Shown in pieces: positions 1 through 12,602 of a stretch of 64,000 nucleotides of DNA; position 1 is the stretch's first letter; each line of letters starts with the position of its first letter. The notes below the pieces were generated by a model, which worked only from the letters and a program-made list of their open reading frames with translations, did not search any database and had not been told where the DNA came from. The position numbers and the translations under genes are program-made. The stretch is from Azolla caroliniana. Taxonomy: Eukaryota; Polypodiophyta. Where the stretch lies: positions 3,348,001 through 3,412,000 of the forward strand of contig JBHGNT010000018.1 of the NCBI GenBank assembly GCA_043228905.1. Direction: 5' to 3'.

Positions 1-618
1 TTGAAAGTTTCCCACTATGCCTTGTAATTTTACTTCTTCTCTTTTAGTTGACATCACAACTGTCCACACTCCATAATTACATAATAAATTCCTCAGGAGC
101 ATAGAAACATGATTAAGTAATTGGCATATTCGAAGTTGTCAATGCCATCTTTGATCTATTACTCAAGTAGTATTCCATGCTGAATTGCAAGGAGAGGGGG
201 TTGTGTTCAATGTGAAAATTCCCAAAAGGTTCCCAATGTACTTTAAAAATTGGCTTTTATACTCCCATGGTTTGACACTTGTAAATCACAAATTTGATAG
301 AGCTACTTTTTAGGGGTCTTACTCTTAGAATCCTCACCCTTAGGATAGATGGTCAAAAATAAAATTTTCAGTCTAGGCTTTCCTGTTGGTAATCATGTAC
401 AGGCACTCTTGGTTTCGTTCTTTGAAAAAATCTTGTTGAGCATCTTCACCCTTGGAAGCAATGGTGCCCATTCCATGTCACCAATTGAGATGAATCTGAT
501 AATGTGATTGCAGTACATAACTCGTTGAATTTATTAGACATCACTCAGAATTTCTCTGTTTTCTCTATCTGAATCATCTTATAAAACTGTGGAACTGCTA
601 CCTTTCTTTGTTCTGCAG
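1..618. other. Noncoding, probable intron upstream of first visible PRL1 exon
   Basis: I see no exon here. The next exon begins after a polypyrimidine-AG acceptor at 618. About 170 N-terminal residues of PRL1 are missing from the window, so this stretch is most likely intronic and the 5' half of the gene lies further upstream. Confidence 0.6.
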
Positions 619-3600
619 GTTATAAGTGGTCATCTTGGATGGGTCAGATCAGTAGCTTTTGATCCTGGAAATGAATGGTTCTGCACTGGTTCTGCTGATC
701 GAACCATAAAAGTATGCAACTTGCCAGATAATTGCTATTTTTAGCTGCAGACTCATGTAATTCTGTTGCATACTAATGATGTGAATTATGTTTATCCTCC
801 TTTATTGCAGATATGGGATCTTGGCACTGGCCAATTGAAGCTCACATTGACAGGGCATATTGAACAAGTCAGAGGTTTGTCTGGGCATAATTCCTTAGTA
901 TTGTTTGAATTCACTTGTTTATTCTTGATATCAAACTATTGTAATTTGTGTTTCTTAAACATGTGAAAGTATCCCATCTGTGTAGTTGAGGCCATATGTG
1001 TAAGCAACTCTTTACAATCTCATGAATGTTTCTAATAGTATTATTATGTCATGTTATTTAAACAGGTCTTGCTGTCAGTCCAAGGTTTCCTTACTTGTTC
1101 TCTGCTGGTGATGATAAACAAGTGAAATGCTGGGATCTTGAATATAACAAGGTTTTACTTTTTCTATGTCCATGCATCTAACTCTTTTGGATAGTTTAGT
1201 TTGCTACGTACATGTAAAGGTTTCTTGGAATAGTTTCTTTGATATTGGAATAGACACATTCAGCCCCCCTCCTTAGGAAGACTGTAGTTCTAGAGAAGTG
1301 AGGTTCAGTCCCTAGCTTGCACACAACACTTTTTTCCTCTGTGAAATTAAAAAAGGTATCATATTATATACAACTAATCTTTGTTTCTTTCTTTTTCTGT
1401 CCTCTCATCATCATCTCCCTTTTGCTTTGTGTTACTGTAGAATGTCTTTGCAGCACTTCCAAATTGGAATATATTGATAATATTTGGCTGTATTGGTTGA
1501 TGCCACCTCCAGCTCAGATATTCAACTTTTTCTTTTTTCTTTCCGTTTTCTAAAGAATGTTGTATTAATATTGTATTGCCACACAGCCAATCATGTGTTG
1601 GGTGTCGGTCATTTTTTCTTTTGGTAAATAAAATTTAGTAATCTGGTCATGCTGATGTTGAATGGTCATTGATTTTGTGATTCAGGTAATACGGTCCTAT
1701 CATGGACACCTGAGTGGAGTATATTGCTTAACACTGCATCCAACTTTGGACATCCTTTTGACAGGAGGTCGGGATTCTGTTTGCCGGGTAAGTGTATTGC
1801 AATCAATCTAGTAATGTAGAGAGAGAAATATATATGAATATTTAATGTTCTGTTTCACTTAAGACATCAATGCTGGATATCTGAGAACGAACAGTAAAAA
1901 AGGATTGCCTAATACTAACTTTAAGATCCGTTTTTATGCACAATGTGTAGGCTCTACAGAGCTAGTCGCCTTTTAAGGTAAGAGTAGGTTATAAGATGAG
2001 TAGACAAATATTTCCCCAGAAAATGAGTGAAGGATCGTATGGAGCAAGTTTATTACTAGTGATATTATTTCCAAGAGTAAACACTTTTTGTTCTCTGCAT
2101 ATGCTTTCAGATATATAATGTTTATGGAGCCTTTGCTATTTAATCCTTTGCTATATGTCTTCTTGGCTGAGTCATATTGTGACTTCCTTGACACTCAGTA
2201 TGTTGATGCATTTAGCCAATCTAAGCTTGAACTTAAATGAATGGTTTAGATTCTCGTTATTTATGAAGTAGTTTGTAATACTCTTTACTTTTTTAATGGA
2301 TGTTACTGTCTAATCGAGGGTGCTCTATGAATATTCTGTTTTTCTATTTTCTATTATATGAATTTAATGCATTACGAGGGGACTCAATGTATATATTGGA
2401 GATAAACTAACAACTTTGTTGGACACACGCGATTCCATGTATGGAGAAATGGTAGCAGAAGTTAGACTACGGTGACAAGCTCAAGATATGAAGTAACTCA
2501 AGACACATTTTGGGGATGAACTAACAGCTTTGTTTTACAATGCACTACTAGGGGACTCAATGTGCGTATTGGGGATGAACTAACAGCTTTGTTTGACACA
2601 AGCAATTCCATGTATGGAGAAGTGGTAGCAGAAGTTGGACTACGGTGACAAGCTCAAGATATGAAGTAACTCACAGAATATTAACACTTACTAACATTGG
2701 GTAGCGACATGTATTAGTGATAAAATGGCCGAGATCAGATTCTTTGATGTGTTGTAACCCCATAGGAGATGCAAACACAGTCTATTATTTGATGGAATCT
2801 CTATGCCTTCTAACCATGATAAGAGAATTCACTACCTCTAGTTGACATATTGGTTCGGCAGAAGATCATGCATATCTATGCTATAAGGTGAAAGATAAAT
2901 GCCATAAAAATGCACGTGCTAAGAACGGGATTAGGATGTTAAATACCAATTTGCTCCTGAGATAGTTGATGTGTATACTTGTAGCATATATGGCACGCTT
3001 GATTTACATCCTTTGCATCCCTAGATTAAGTCATACAAGGGTTGTCAACGTTAATGCATTTTGCAATCACAAATGCTGATCCACACAAAATGCATTTTGC
3101 AATCACAAATGCTGAGCCACACAAATGCTGAGTTACGAATGTTGTGATACAAAGAGATCCTATCAAAGTCTTAAGCAATCATCTAGTACCAATGTGTTAC
3201 GTTAAATTTGGTTTATATAAAAATGTTTAGTTGATCCATTGCATAGTTCTAAGCACCTTTGCTCAGTGTAGATGTATCCTCTATGCAAATGTGTCTAATT
3301 CTCTTTTATTCCTGGAATATTCTGTCCTAGGTTTGGGATATGCGAACAAAAGCACAGATTTTTGCTCTATCAGGACATGAGAATACTGTCTGCTCTATCA
3401 TCACTCAAGCTACGGTAAATTATTATCACCCATTTATTGGCAGTTATTAACTCTATTTTATGCTTATTTCTGTGAGATTTTTAGCTTCTCGTCATATATG
3501 ATACGCTTCTTGTTATAGGATCCTCAAGTTGTTACTGGTTCTCATGACACTACTATCAAGCTCTGGGATCTCGCTGCAGGTATAATGGGATTCTATATGT

Positions 3601-4576
3601 TCCTGTGGTCTAAAATGATCTGGAAGGTATTTTTTGTTATGTTTGACATTCATGAATGTATGCCAGGCAAGTCGATGTCAACGCTGACTTTTCACAAGAA
3701 GTCGGTTCGTGCCCTAGCAATGCATCCCTTTGAGTAAGCTTTCTCTGCAATTTCTGTGGCTGGTTGCCAAGTTGTATAGTTTGTAATTTCAAGAGTATGT
3801 ATTGCAGACATTCTTTTGCTTCGGCCTCTGCTGATAACATAAAGAAGTTCCGGCTTCCCAAGGGTGATTTTCTGCATAATATGCTGTGAGTAGTTTCAGA
3901 TAATGGTAAATTGTATATGTTACGTAATTCATAAAGTGTAGTGGAATGAAAATTTTAAGCTGGTGATGTTGAGGACATTTTTATCGGTGAATTCAGCTCG
4001 CAGCAAAGAACTATTGTAAATTGTATGGCAGTGAATGAAGAAAATGTTATGGTATCAGGGGGTAAGGAAATTATTACTTAGCCATCAATTTCATTTTTTT
4101 GTTGTTGTATATTAATGAGCAATGTACATGCTCGCACTTCAGGTGATAATGGAAGCATATGGTTCTGGGATTGGAAAAGTGGGCATAACTTCCAGCAGAC
4201 GCAAACGATCGTTCAACCAGGTACAGTACAAATCTTCTTTCCAAATATTTTGTATTTTGTTAATCAGCTCTTAACAGTAGAAAGTGGATGATACTTAATA
4301 TGTGCCTTTTCTTATTTATCTACTATAATCTGTGCCTTTCTTATATATCTACCTTAATATGTGCCTTTCTGATCTATACTTCATATGTATATAATATATG
4401 CAGGATCTCTTGATAGTGAAGCAGGAATATATGCGGTATCTTATGACATTACTGGAACTAGGCTTGTTACATGTGAGGCTGATAAAACAATAAAGATGTG
4501 GAAGGAGGATGATACTGCTACGCCTGAAACACACCCTCTTCATTTCAAGCCACCCAAAGATATTCGACGGTTTTAG
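619..4576 (+). CDS. PRL1: PRL1/PLRG1 WD40 splicing factor, 3' part (11 exons)
   Basis: Core subunit of the Prp19 (NineTeen/MAC) complex, which activates the nuclear spliceosome. Exons with GT/AG borders: 619-711, 811-874, 1066-1151, 1686-1787, 3331-3414, 3519-3579, 3667-3733, 3808-3885, 3997-4061, 4143-4220 and 4404-4576 (stop TAG). Joined, they keep one frame of 317 codons. Seven WD40 blades are visible. The first begins [20 protein letters not shown], and later ones include [21 protein letters not shown] and [11 protein letters not shown]. The protein ends in [10 protein letters not shown], typical of plant PRL1. The plant protein is about 480-490 residues, so the N-terminal third is outside the window. 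No frameshift or stop is seen and the gene looks intact. It is the clearest host gene here. Assignment rests on recalled family similarity. Confidence 0.93.
2371..2680. repeat. Direct repeat, 173-bp period, in a PRL1 intron
   Basis: Two copies of about 130 bp start near 2371 and 2544. Both contain GGGGACTCAATGT and later GACAAGCTCAAGATATGAAG. A partial third piece (GGGATGAACTAACAGCTTTG) lies between them. It sits in the longest PRL1 intron (1788-3330) and no coding potential is seen. A short tandem repeat built on TGCATTTTGCAATCACAAA follows at about 3050-3130. Confidence 0.8.
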
Positions 4577-7111
4577 ATGTGTATCGCTATATCCTTACTT
4601 CATCTTGATTGGTAGAAGATATTGAGCATTTAATGTGAGATAGCCACCATGTTATCATGACTAGATGGTTCACAGGTAGCCTTGTAGAGAGATCCAATTT
4701 TTAATGGAAATAACAATTTGGATTAACTGAAATTAAAAGTTCTCGGAATTGTCCCAGGATGGTCCTAGACTTGTCTGTAATATTCTGTTAGATTTCTCCA
4801 AACCTGTGTCTGAAGAGTACTTTTGATGTCAAATGGCAAACATGACAGAAAGCATCTGATAAATCTCTGTTTGAGATACAGACGCAATTTCTTTGTTTAT
4901 TCTTGGTGGATATGATGGACTTGCCAGTATGCCCAATAGTTTTGTGCTGCATCTTTCCGTGTATAGGAGGGAAACCACAATAGAATAGCAAGAACTTAGC
5001 CAATTCATAATTCATAATTCATAATTCATAGTCTTTGATGTGTACAAGAAGTATTTCCATCAGTCTTTTTGATGCCTTCAACAAATGTTTCTAGCAAACT
5101 GGCAGACATTTGTTTTCCAATATACTCAAATATAGATAGCTTGTGATTTAATTTAATGTAATGTATTTTTGTTTATTTAGATTTTTAATTATTTTGACTT
5201 AAATGGTTAGGTTAAATTTTTTTATTAAATGGTTCAGTTTGGCTTGAACTTTTCCCTAAACGGTTTGTCTTTTATATAAATGGTTCGGTTTGTCATTATA
5301 AGGAATGAACTTTATTATTGTATATGTTTTGTTTTAAGAAAATTTATTGTTAATAAAAAAAAAAGTTTCATCTTTATCATGGGGTCATGTAAAATAAATT
5401 CTGTCCTACAGTGGTTGAAAACAATAATTTGTGTTAGGGACACATGGATGAATACATTGTGTTAGGGATACATGGATGTATACACATGGATTATTGCTGA
5501 AATTCATGACCATGCTATGTATTCAGATATTTACAGGTGATACATTAATGCATGTACTTAACATGTGTACTTAAACATGTATTCTACTTAAGAATAATTA
5601 CATCTCGTTCCATTATTATGGAAAGACAAGAAAATCTGAAGACTCTAGTGAACTGACCAAGTTCCCAAAACTCTACTGATAAACTAATCTATACTGAAAT
5701 TATTAGCTTGTGAAATCTTTGAAAAACAACATATATCATACACCTACCTATCCACATGTCCATACACTGCATATGATATATCAACCTATAAAATAATCCA
5801 TTAGGTGTATCTTCAAGATGTATGATAAATGTGTAACATACAACATGGAAAGTAGTGATATATTGGGTGACACTGAGAGTGATATACATATAAGAAATCT
5901 CATTGTTGGTGAAATGTTCACCAATAATGTCACATATATAATGTGAACAGGCATCCTAATACCACATTGCCGGCAAAAAACAAATATATATAATTCTTGA
6001 GCACACCACATCCTATAACCACAATGTACTTATATCCTATATGTAGAATGATAACCACGATGTTCATGAAACATTTACTAGATATAATACAAATGAGCAC
6101 CCTATATGCAATCTAGCATGCACAGTGCACACCATCATACTCAAACCAATACATGCAAATTTCTATATTGATCCTCAAAAGCAAGAATTGTGAAGCTTAG
6201 TTCCATAGTATCTCAGATAATAGAGAATAATATATACAATTCAGCCATTGTATATACACCCCAAAGAAAGTAAAAAGACCCCAAATCTTTGATATACAAT
6301 TACATCACCAACTCTATTTATAGCAGTTACATTATGCAGAGTTTATAGTTGCACTATATGAGTAAATATAAATGTACACTCATAGAGAGTAAGATGAAGT
6401 GATACAAGCAAGCACTTTCACTTACCAAATAATTATTCAGACTCTCATGAATTGTAGCACATAACTGGATAGTCATAGTTATTGAAAATCGAAAATGGGC
6501 AGTGACTTGGAATAGAAAACTTCTGTACAGGATTAGTACAGACAACTATGATCATAGGCATGGATGGGCAACTTCCTCCATGACATGTCTAATAAGTGAT
6601 TGCAAAAGGTCGTTATCATAAGCTCAAATGACACCTAAAATTCTACAGAGCATTTATGATAGTGTCACTATGTTTATGTTGTCATCGAGATTCAAAGCTA
6701 ATATCCTTTGTTCCCTCGAATACGAGATCGCATGTCAACCTGTGTAACATGTTCATAGACAATCAGGCTAGATAGAATAAACAATTTTTAAGAAGACAAG
6801 GGGAAGAAGATTATTTACTTACAAATCACAACTTAAGGAATCATTTATCTCAAACAAATAAGCATATGGACTTATATTGTTACTGAAAGCAACTACTTAC
6901 CAGTTAAGAAAATTATCATTCCATGCTTAATAATATTATGTTGGGTGGCTAATGCAACAGGCTTTCTACGTTTGTCGCAAAAAGTGGGTGAACAAGTGCT
7001 AAGGAGGGGTGTGCACGCATGGAAGAAAAAAGGAGGACAAAGAGAAGTAGGAGGGTGCATGAACGAGGAACAAAAAGTAAGAGAGGGAAGAAGCACATGT
7101 GGGAACAATGA
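4577..7111. other. Intergenic, no gene seen
   Basis: PRL1 3' UTR, then AT-rich DNA. Open frames in this stretch are short, low in complexity and match nothing I recognise. A short (ATTCATA)n run lies near 5005-5031. Confidence 0.6.
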
Positions 7112-7860
7112 AAGAAAGAAAGATATATTAATGTCTTTTAAGAAGACAAAATGGCCTATAAGACCAAACATGAGATTACATCTTAAGTGTTGTCTCGTCT
7201 TTGAGAACAACAAATAAAAATAAAAATAAAAATAAATATTACACAGTAAATATAAAAGTAAATAAGATAAAAAGAGACGAGGGAATCTGGTTTTCGGCAC
7301 ATGTGAGATTCTCAGGTTAGATATATTGTAACTTTTGTCTTTGAAAGATCGCTGGCATAGGTCGATCCAAAATGGAGAGGTCTCCGAAGCGAGGGAAGCA
7401 CCTCTGATGGCGGGAGATGATGGCCTTTATTTGTCGATGACAAGGGTGCTGAGGTCATCGTCCATGGGGCTGGGGCCTACGTGCACGACGAATTGCTATT
7501 GCCCGATCTATTGTAACCCCTTTGTTATGTCTTGGTCGGGAGACCATTTGTGTATCCCTTGATTGACTTGTAACATTAGTAGGAGTGATGGGGCTAAAGA
7601 AAGTTGTGATTGTTCTTTGTGGATGAGCTTGTGTGGCGGTATTCTTCAACAACTTTTCCCTGTGTCTCTTGAGTTCTAGCAAGAAAAGTCCTAGGCACTT
7701 TTGGTCTTCATATTCTATTACCTTGTGTGGCGGGCCATAGCCTTGTTTTAAGGGGCAATGGTATCTCCCTCTGATTTCGTAAAAGACACTACAATGACAA
7801 ACATATTGTTCTTCGGATTTCACTCCTTGATGCCCATATAGCTATGAAATTTAAAATATG
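7112..7860 (-). mobile_element. LINE family A, 5'-truncated 3' end
   Basis: This is the 3' end of a non-LTR retrotransposon, nearly the same as the 3' end at 12,603-13,300. Codons from about 7823 to 7455 encode the last two zinc-knuckle positions (VCHC), then a basic tail with LLELKRHREKLLKNTATQ and QRTITTFFSPI. A noncoding 3' UTR of about 340 bp follows and ends in a (TTTC)n tail at about 7112. The 5' side is cut where family B sequence begins, as expected for 5' truncation during target-primed reverse transcription. No reverse transcriptase remains. Confidence 0.75.
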
Positions 7861-7906
7861 ACAAGGAAGAGTGAATGGCCTAGTAGTCAGGGCCATTCAC
7901 TCAGTA

Positions 7907-10785
7907 CTATAGGTCAAAGGGTTTCGATGTGAATGTGGCCTGTGGTCCAAATGTAAGAGGTACCCCAACCATAGCTTCTAGGTGGCGTAGCTCACGTTCC
8001 CTTATCTTCTTAATCATTTCTACTGAGTGTTGAGTTGCTTTGAAGCCCAACATCCGAGGGCGTTTGGTTATTCTTTGCATTTCTGCTTCATCAAGAGAGA
8101 GGCCGAGTGGCGTAAGTGTGTCCACATTTATTGTCTCCCCCTTGTTCCTAAAAAATTACATTAGTTTCATATTGGTGGATATTAAAAGGGTTATCGTTAA
8201 TACTTTGTAATTTATTCTCCCTATGTTGTTTTAGCTCTAAGATATACCTACCTACTCTCTTTATATCCGGGGTATCTAATAGCTTGGAGAGGGTGGGAGA
8301 GGGTCCTAGTATATCTTGGTATTTCGCCCTTATCTCGGCATAAGTTGGACACTTACATGTAAACTGATGCTCATCCTCTATCTCTATGTGACATAACCTA
8401 CATAGCCTTTCATCTCTAGGGACTCTATTAGCATGACCATTCTCAATCTCAAGTTGGTGAGATGATATCCTAAGTTGTCCAATGGCTACCCTTAGTGCAT
8501 TTGATAAGAATGTATCTAGGTATTTTGGTCGTGTAATAAAACCTAACTTAGAGAAGTGCAAGAAGTGTTCCTTATAGTACAACATTTTATATGGGAGTGG
8601 CTCTCGTGGGGTGATCCAATTTATATCGGGTGTAAATTTTCCATATTTCTTGGCTTATTACTTTATTGTGGTCTTCATGAGAGATTAAAGTTTGATCAGT
8701 CCCATGGTTGTACTTAAGGGGAGGTAAGTTATTAATGTCTATGCCATTTGCAAGTAACCAACTCACTACAATGCTATACCAAGAGCTAGTGTCTCCGGAA
8801 GCATATAGGGATCGGGATGCCTCAAAGGATTGATGGGATATCCTATCTTGGGGTTGGCTATGTATACGGGGAATAAAAACTACCACTTGGAAGAGTGCTT
8901 CTACTAACATTGGGGGCAACCTGAACTTTGCTCTAATAATGTCATGTGGTACTGTCGATTTGCTTCGGAGTTGACATGATAATATCATCACTAGAGGTCT
9001 CTCTAACTGTGTCCACATAAAGGATGGTAGACCTGGAGCCCATATTACTGCTGCATACATGAGGGAAGGGGACACTAATGAGTCAAAGAGCCATCCCTTA
9101 GTCTGTGGCTCTTGAAAGTATGTTTGGTGGCATTGTATCTCTAAGAGAGAGGGATGCATACCCTCTCGTTAGTCTATCTTTGGCTGCTTGGGTCATCGAG
9201 AATTTACTTGAACGAGCACTAAAGGTGACTCCCAAGTACACATATGATGCAACTACCTCAACTGGTTTATCAGAGAGGATTAGGTGACATTTACTTCTAA
9301 CTTGAGACGATGTATGAAAGGTAAGAACTTTAGTTTTCGCTAGATTCACTACCAGTCCTCTGTTGGAGGGTGGCAGCTCCATCCCTGCACTCTCTTTCAT
9401 ATTTATTATCTTTGTACTACATTCTCTCTTTTCTTAGATTCTTCTCTCTCTAGAATCTACAATGCTTTAAATGCCTTTTCTCTCTTCTACCTTTTCCAAG
9501 ATATTCCTAGTTTTTTGTACCTGTTTGGTAGTACAAGAGTCACTTAACTACCAAACAGCCATTTCACCCACATTCCCCAAATTTGTATAAATGGGCTATA
9601 CCAGCCTCTTTTGTATAAGTTTTCATTTTCTTTTTTGCTACTTAAAACAAGCTCTATTCCTTGGCTGTGTCTCTACTCTTTGCAACCATTTTTTCTACTG
9701 CTGTCTAACAGCCTTCTCACAGCTTGGCTGTGCCTATTTTGTTTTAAGTCTTCCGCTGCTGCTATTAACAGCTTTTCTCACATCCTCGTTGTGTGCAAAA
9801 GTCCTCGGTGATAGGGGGAAACCTTGTTTACACCAATGGTGCTCGTGAAGCAATCAGATAGGCCACCTGGGCATCATACGCACCCAGAGACTTGCTCACA
9901 TAGAGCATAGATGGCCCAGATCATGTCAGTTGGTATCTCAAAGCATTTGAGCCTATCAAACAACCGCTCCCTAGAATCTGTGTCAAAAGCTTTGCGGAAG
10001 TCCACGAAGCAACAATATAGTTTCTTCTTGCGACCCTTCGTCTGGTCAATTAAGCATCTAAATGTGAAGATATGGTCAATAGTGGAGAAGGCTCGTCTAA
10101 AACCAGCTTGCTCAGGTGCTCGAAGACTTATGGCTTCCATATAATCGTTGAGCTCTACTTCCATTACTGCAACATATAGTTTCGCGAGTGTATGACCTAT
10201 CATAATGGTCCTATATGTATTTGGGTCCATTAGGTCCCCTCCTTTATGTATAGGGGCCACTGTGTTCATGGTCCATTGTGGTGGAAAACCCTCGGCGAGG
10301 GCACGGTCAAAGATTAGTGTGAGTAAAGGGGCTAGGCACTCTCGAGCATATATGATGTGCTCAGCTCGTAAACCTGTGTGGTCCATGGATTTCCTATGTT
10401 GTAGATTTTTTATGACCTTTGTGACCCTAGAGATCGTGGAAAGTGTCCCCATGGTAGGCCAAGGTGTGGAGGGCATGGCGATGGGTGGTTGGTTCAGGAC
10501 ATGGTAGAGTCTCTTTGTATATGTGTGCCAAGTGTTGGGATCTTCGATGGGTGTTTGTGGTCTCGGTTCCCGTAGCCTCTTCCATGCAAGGGTGCAATCC
10601 CTACTCATGAGCATGTGGTAGAGCTCCCAATATTGAGACGCTTCCCAGGCTCGTCTTTTACGACGTGTCATCTTGTGCATCTCTTTGCGAGCTTGTACTG
10701 AGGAAATAGTACAACTAAATCGCAACACTTTAAGTTGTTTATACAAGTCTCTACAATCCTCATCATACCACTTGTTTTGTGGCAT
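7907..10785 (-). pseudogene. LINE family B ORF2 remnant (reverse transcriptase, zinc knuckle)
   Basis: Decayed reverse transcriptase ORF of a non-LTR retrotransposon. 10785-9874 encodes the N-terminal RT region, including GLRAEHIIYA, APIHKGGD and motif A as CFVDFRKAFD. A frame-shifted piece just after it still resembles the VKQG-PLSP block. The YADD block is missing and replaced at about 9405-9815. Sequence resumes at 9400 (GLVVNLAKTKV, YVYLGVTFS) and runs in broken frames to 8148. There a C-terminal zinc knuckle CRLC-x7-EH-x4-C is followed by GRYILELKQHREN. A last fragment lies at 8125-7907. No endonuclease domain is visible upstream. The catalytic centre is gone, so it is inactive. Confidence 0.8.
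9405..9815. mobile_element. Insertion replacing the catalytic block of LINE B, possibly a solo LTR
   Basis: About 410 bp of pyrimidine-rich sequence unrelated to the LINE sits exactly where the RT catalytic motif should be. It contains a TATA-like TATAAATGGG near 9588 on the plus strand, then CT-rich leader-like sequence, which is LTR-like. I could not find clean TG/CA ends or a target duplication. Roughly 200 bp of RT sequence are missing at the same place, so this is a deletion plus insertion rather than a clean insertion. Confidence 0.4.
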
Positions 10786-10940
10786 AGAACCTATTCTACT
10801 ATGATTGGAGTGTTTTGTGTATGGGAAGCTATTGATTGCTGCTGAGTGAAGGATGTGTGTGAGTTCTGTTGTGAGGTCGTCTAAAGGCAGGGAAGGATCA
10901 AGAGAGGAGAGCTAGGCTTGAACATGTTGGGAGAGAGAAA

Positions 10941-11598
10941 GTGTGAGTGAGAGTAAAAGAGAATTAAATGTGGCGCAGGGCTCCATGTGCTACATCAAGT
11001 AAAGGCTGATTTAAAGCCCAAAAATCCCTCTCTAAAAAGAGGGGAATATTTGGCGTCATTTATTGTAATGAGCCCAATGAACCACGACCATGAAAGTCAA
11101 CCGCACCAACACCATGAACCTCAATCCACGTGAACAATGAGCACACAGGCTCATGATGGCGAATGCGGAAAGAAGAGCGCGAGCTCCAAACAACGATGAA
11201 GGCGATCCCAACCACTCAATCAGCCCAAACACGAACCTCCCTCGTTTTCACAATCACCCTTGGAAGAGGAGAGCGCGAACGCCTCTCGTGTTCACAAACA
11301 TACCTACAAGAGGAGAGGACAAACAGGCTTCGTGTTCACAAATACGTCTCTAGGAAGGGAGGGTGAGAGAGAGTGGGAGAAAGAGCACCAAGGGTAGCCA
11401 AAAGAAAGAAGAAGAGAGGTTTTTGTGCACCCCTCACCCCCTTTTATAGTGCTAAAAGGGGGGTGGGCTCATTACAATAAATGAGGCCAAATATTTCCCT
11501 CTTTTCAAAGAGGGATTTTAGGCTTTAAATTAGGCTTCACTTGATGTAGCACATGGAGTCCTGTGCCACATTTAATGCTCTTTTACTGTCACTAACAC
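10941..11598. repeat. Fold-back inverted repeat, 135-bp arms, 390-bp loop
   Basis: Arm 1 at 10,941-11,076 and arm 2 at 11,464-11,598 are imperfect reverse complements, about 80-85% by eye. Shared blocks include CACATTTAAT, TACTTGATGTAGCACATGGA and TGGGCTCATTACAATAAATG. The loop holds short direct repeats around CGTGTTCACAAA. It could be a MITE or an inverted duplication. No target duplication was recognised. Confidence 0.75.
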
Positions 11599-12083
11599 TT
11601 CCTCTCACGCACTTTTATTCCCACACTTTCACACATATGCCTTACCACTCTCTACTCATTCCCCTTTGTACTCTTCCTTTGCTCCTCCCACATGTGCATA
11701 TGCACCTTAGTGCACATCAAACCCTTCTTTTTCATTCCGTTTGCTCTCCTTTCACCATTCATTTTACATTTTATTTACCCTTTCCCCTTTTCATTTTCAT
11801 TCGTGTGCATGTGCAACAAATATCCTCATATGTGCACAAATTGCACATAACCATTTGGCCCCTTTTCTTTCCTGATTTCTCACTGTTGCTGTACATCTTC
11901 ACGACACAGGGCGGAACCACGGGGATCTCAGACTAGGGAATTGGAGGGAGTGAGAAGGTTGGCGCTTATTTGGCGTTACGAGCTTTAGTGCTCGTTGGGC
12001 GTGTGAACGGGGGTGTGCATGGATGCACACAAAAAGAGTCTTTGTATAAACAAATGTAATAAATATCAAGGTATAATAATTAC

Positions 12084-12261
12084 AAGAATCTTGGCCATGA
12101 AAGCACCATGCAAAATAAACCACTGTATGGTGTATATTGCTTTTCCTAGAAAGGTATTTTTAACAAATATAATCTGTACAAATAGTAATAGCAATACTGC
12201 ATAGCCAAGAATCTTGGCCTTGAAAGCACCATGCAAAATAAACCACTTTACGGTGTATATT
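12084..12261. repeat. 55-bp direct repeat pair
   Basis: 12,084-12,138 and 12,207-12,261 both read AAGAATCTTGGCC, then AAGCACCATGCAAAATAAAC, then a GGTGTATATT end. They differ at a few bases. The surrounding 11.6-12.6 kb shows no gene. Confidence 0.75.
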
Positions 12262-12602
12262 CTATAACAAAATTCAAAGAATTGCACAAAAACTGTCCAA
12301 AGGCGAGAAATTTCTACATGGGTATTGCTTTCTTTTTCATCACCGTGGAAGAACAACAACTAAATCTTCAAAATAAAAATTAGCTCGATTAAGTCTCCAC
12401 TATTAAGGATCCACCAATAACTCACCTAATGGAGGGCTAAGGAGCATCTTTGCTCAGTTAGGAGTTAAGTGTAATCCATACACTCACCTTATACCCTCAC
12501 TTCCTTAAGGAGATTAACGATGGATCACCTACTCAAGAAGAGGCTAATATTCGATATTAATGTTTGATTAATGAATAAGTGATAAGCAGTTGCAATGGTT
12601 AG

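Noticed and set aside
11553-11936. 127-codon plus-strand frame
   Set aside because: Low-complexity Leu/Phe/His-rich translation of CT-rich DNA starting inside a fold-back arm; no domain.
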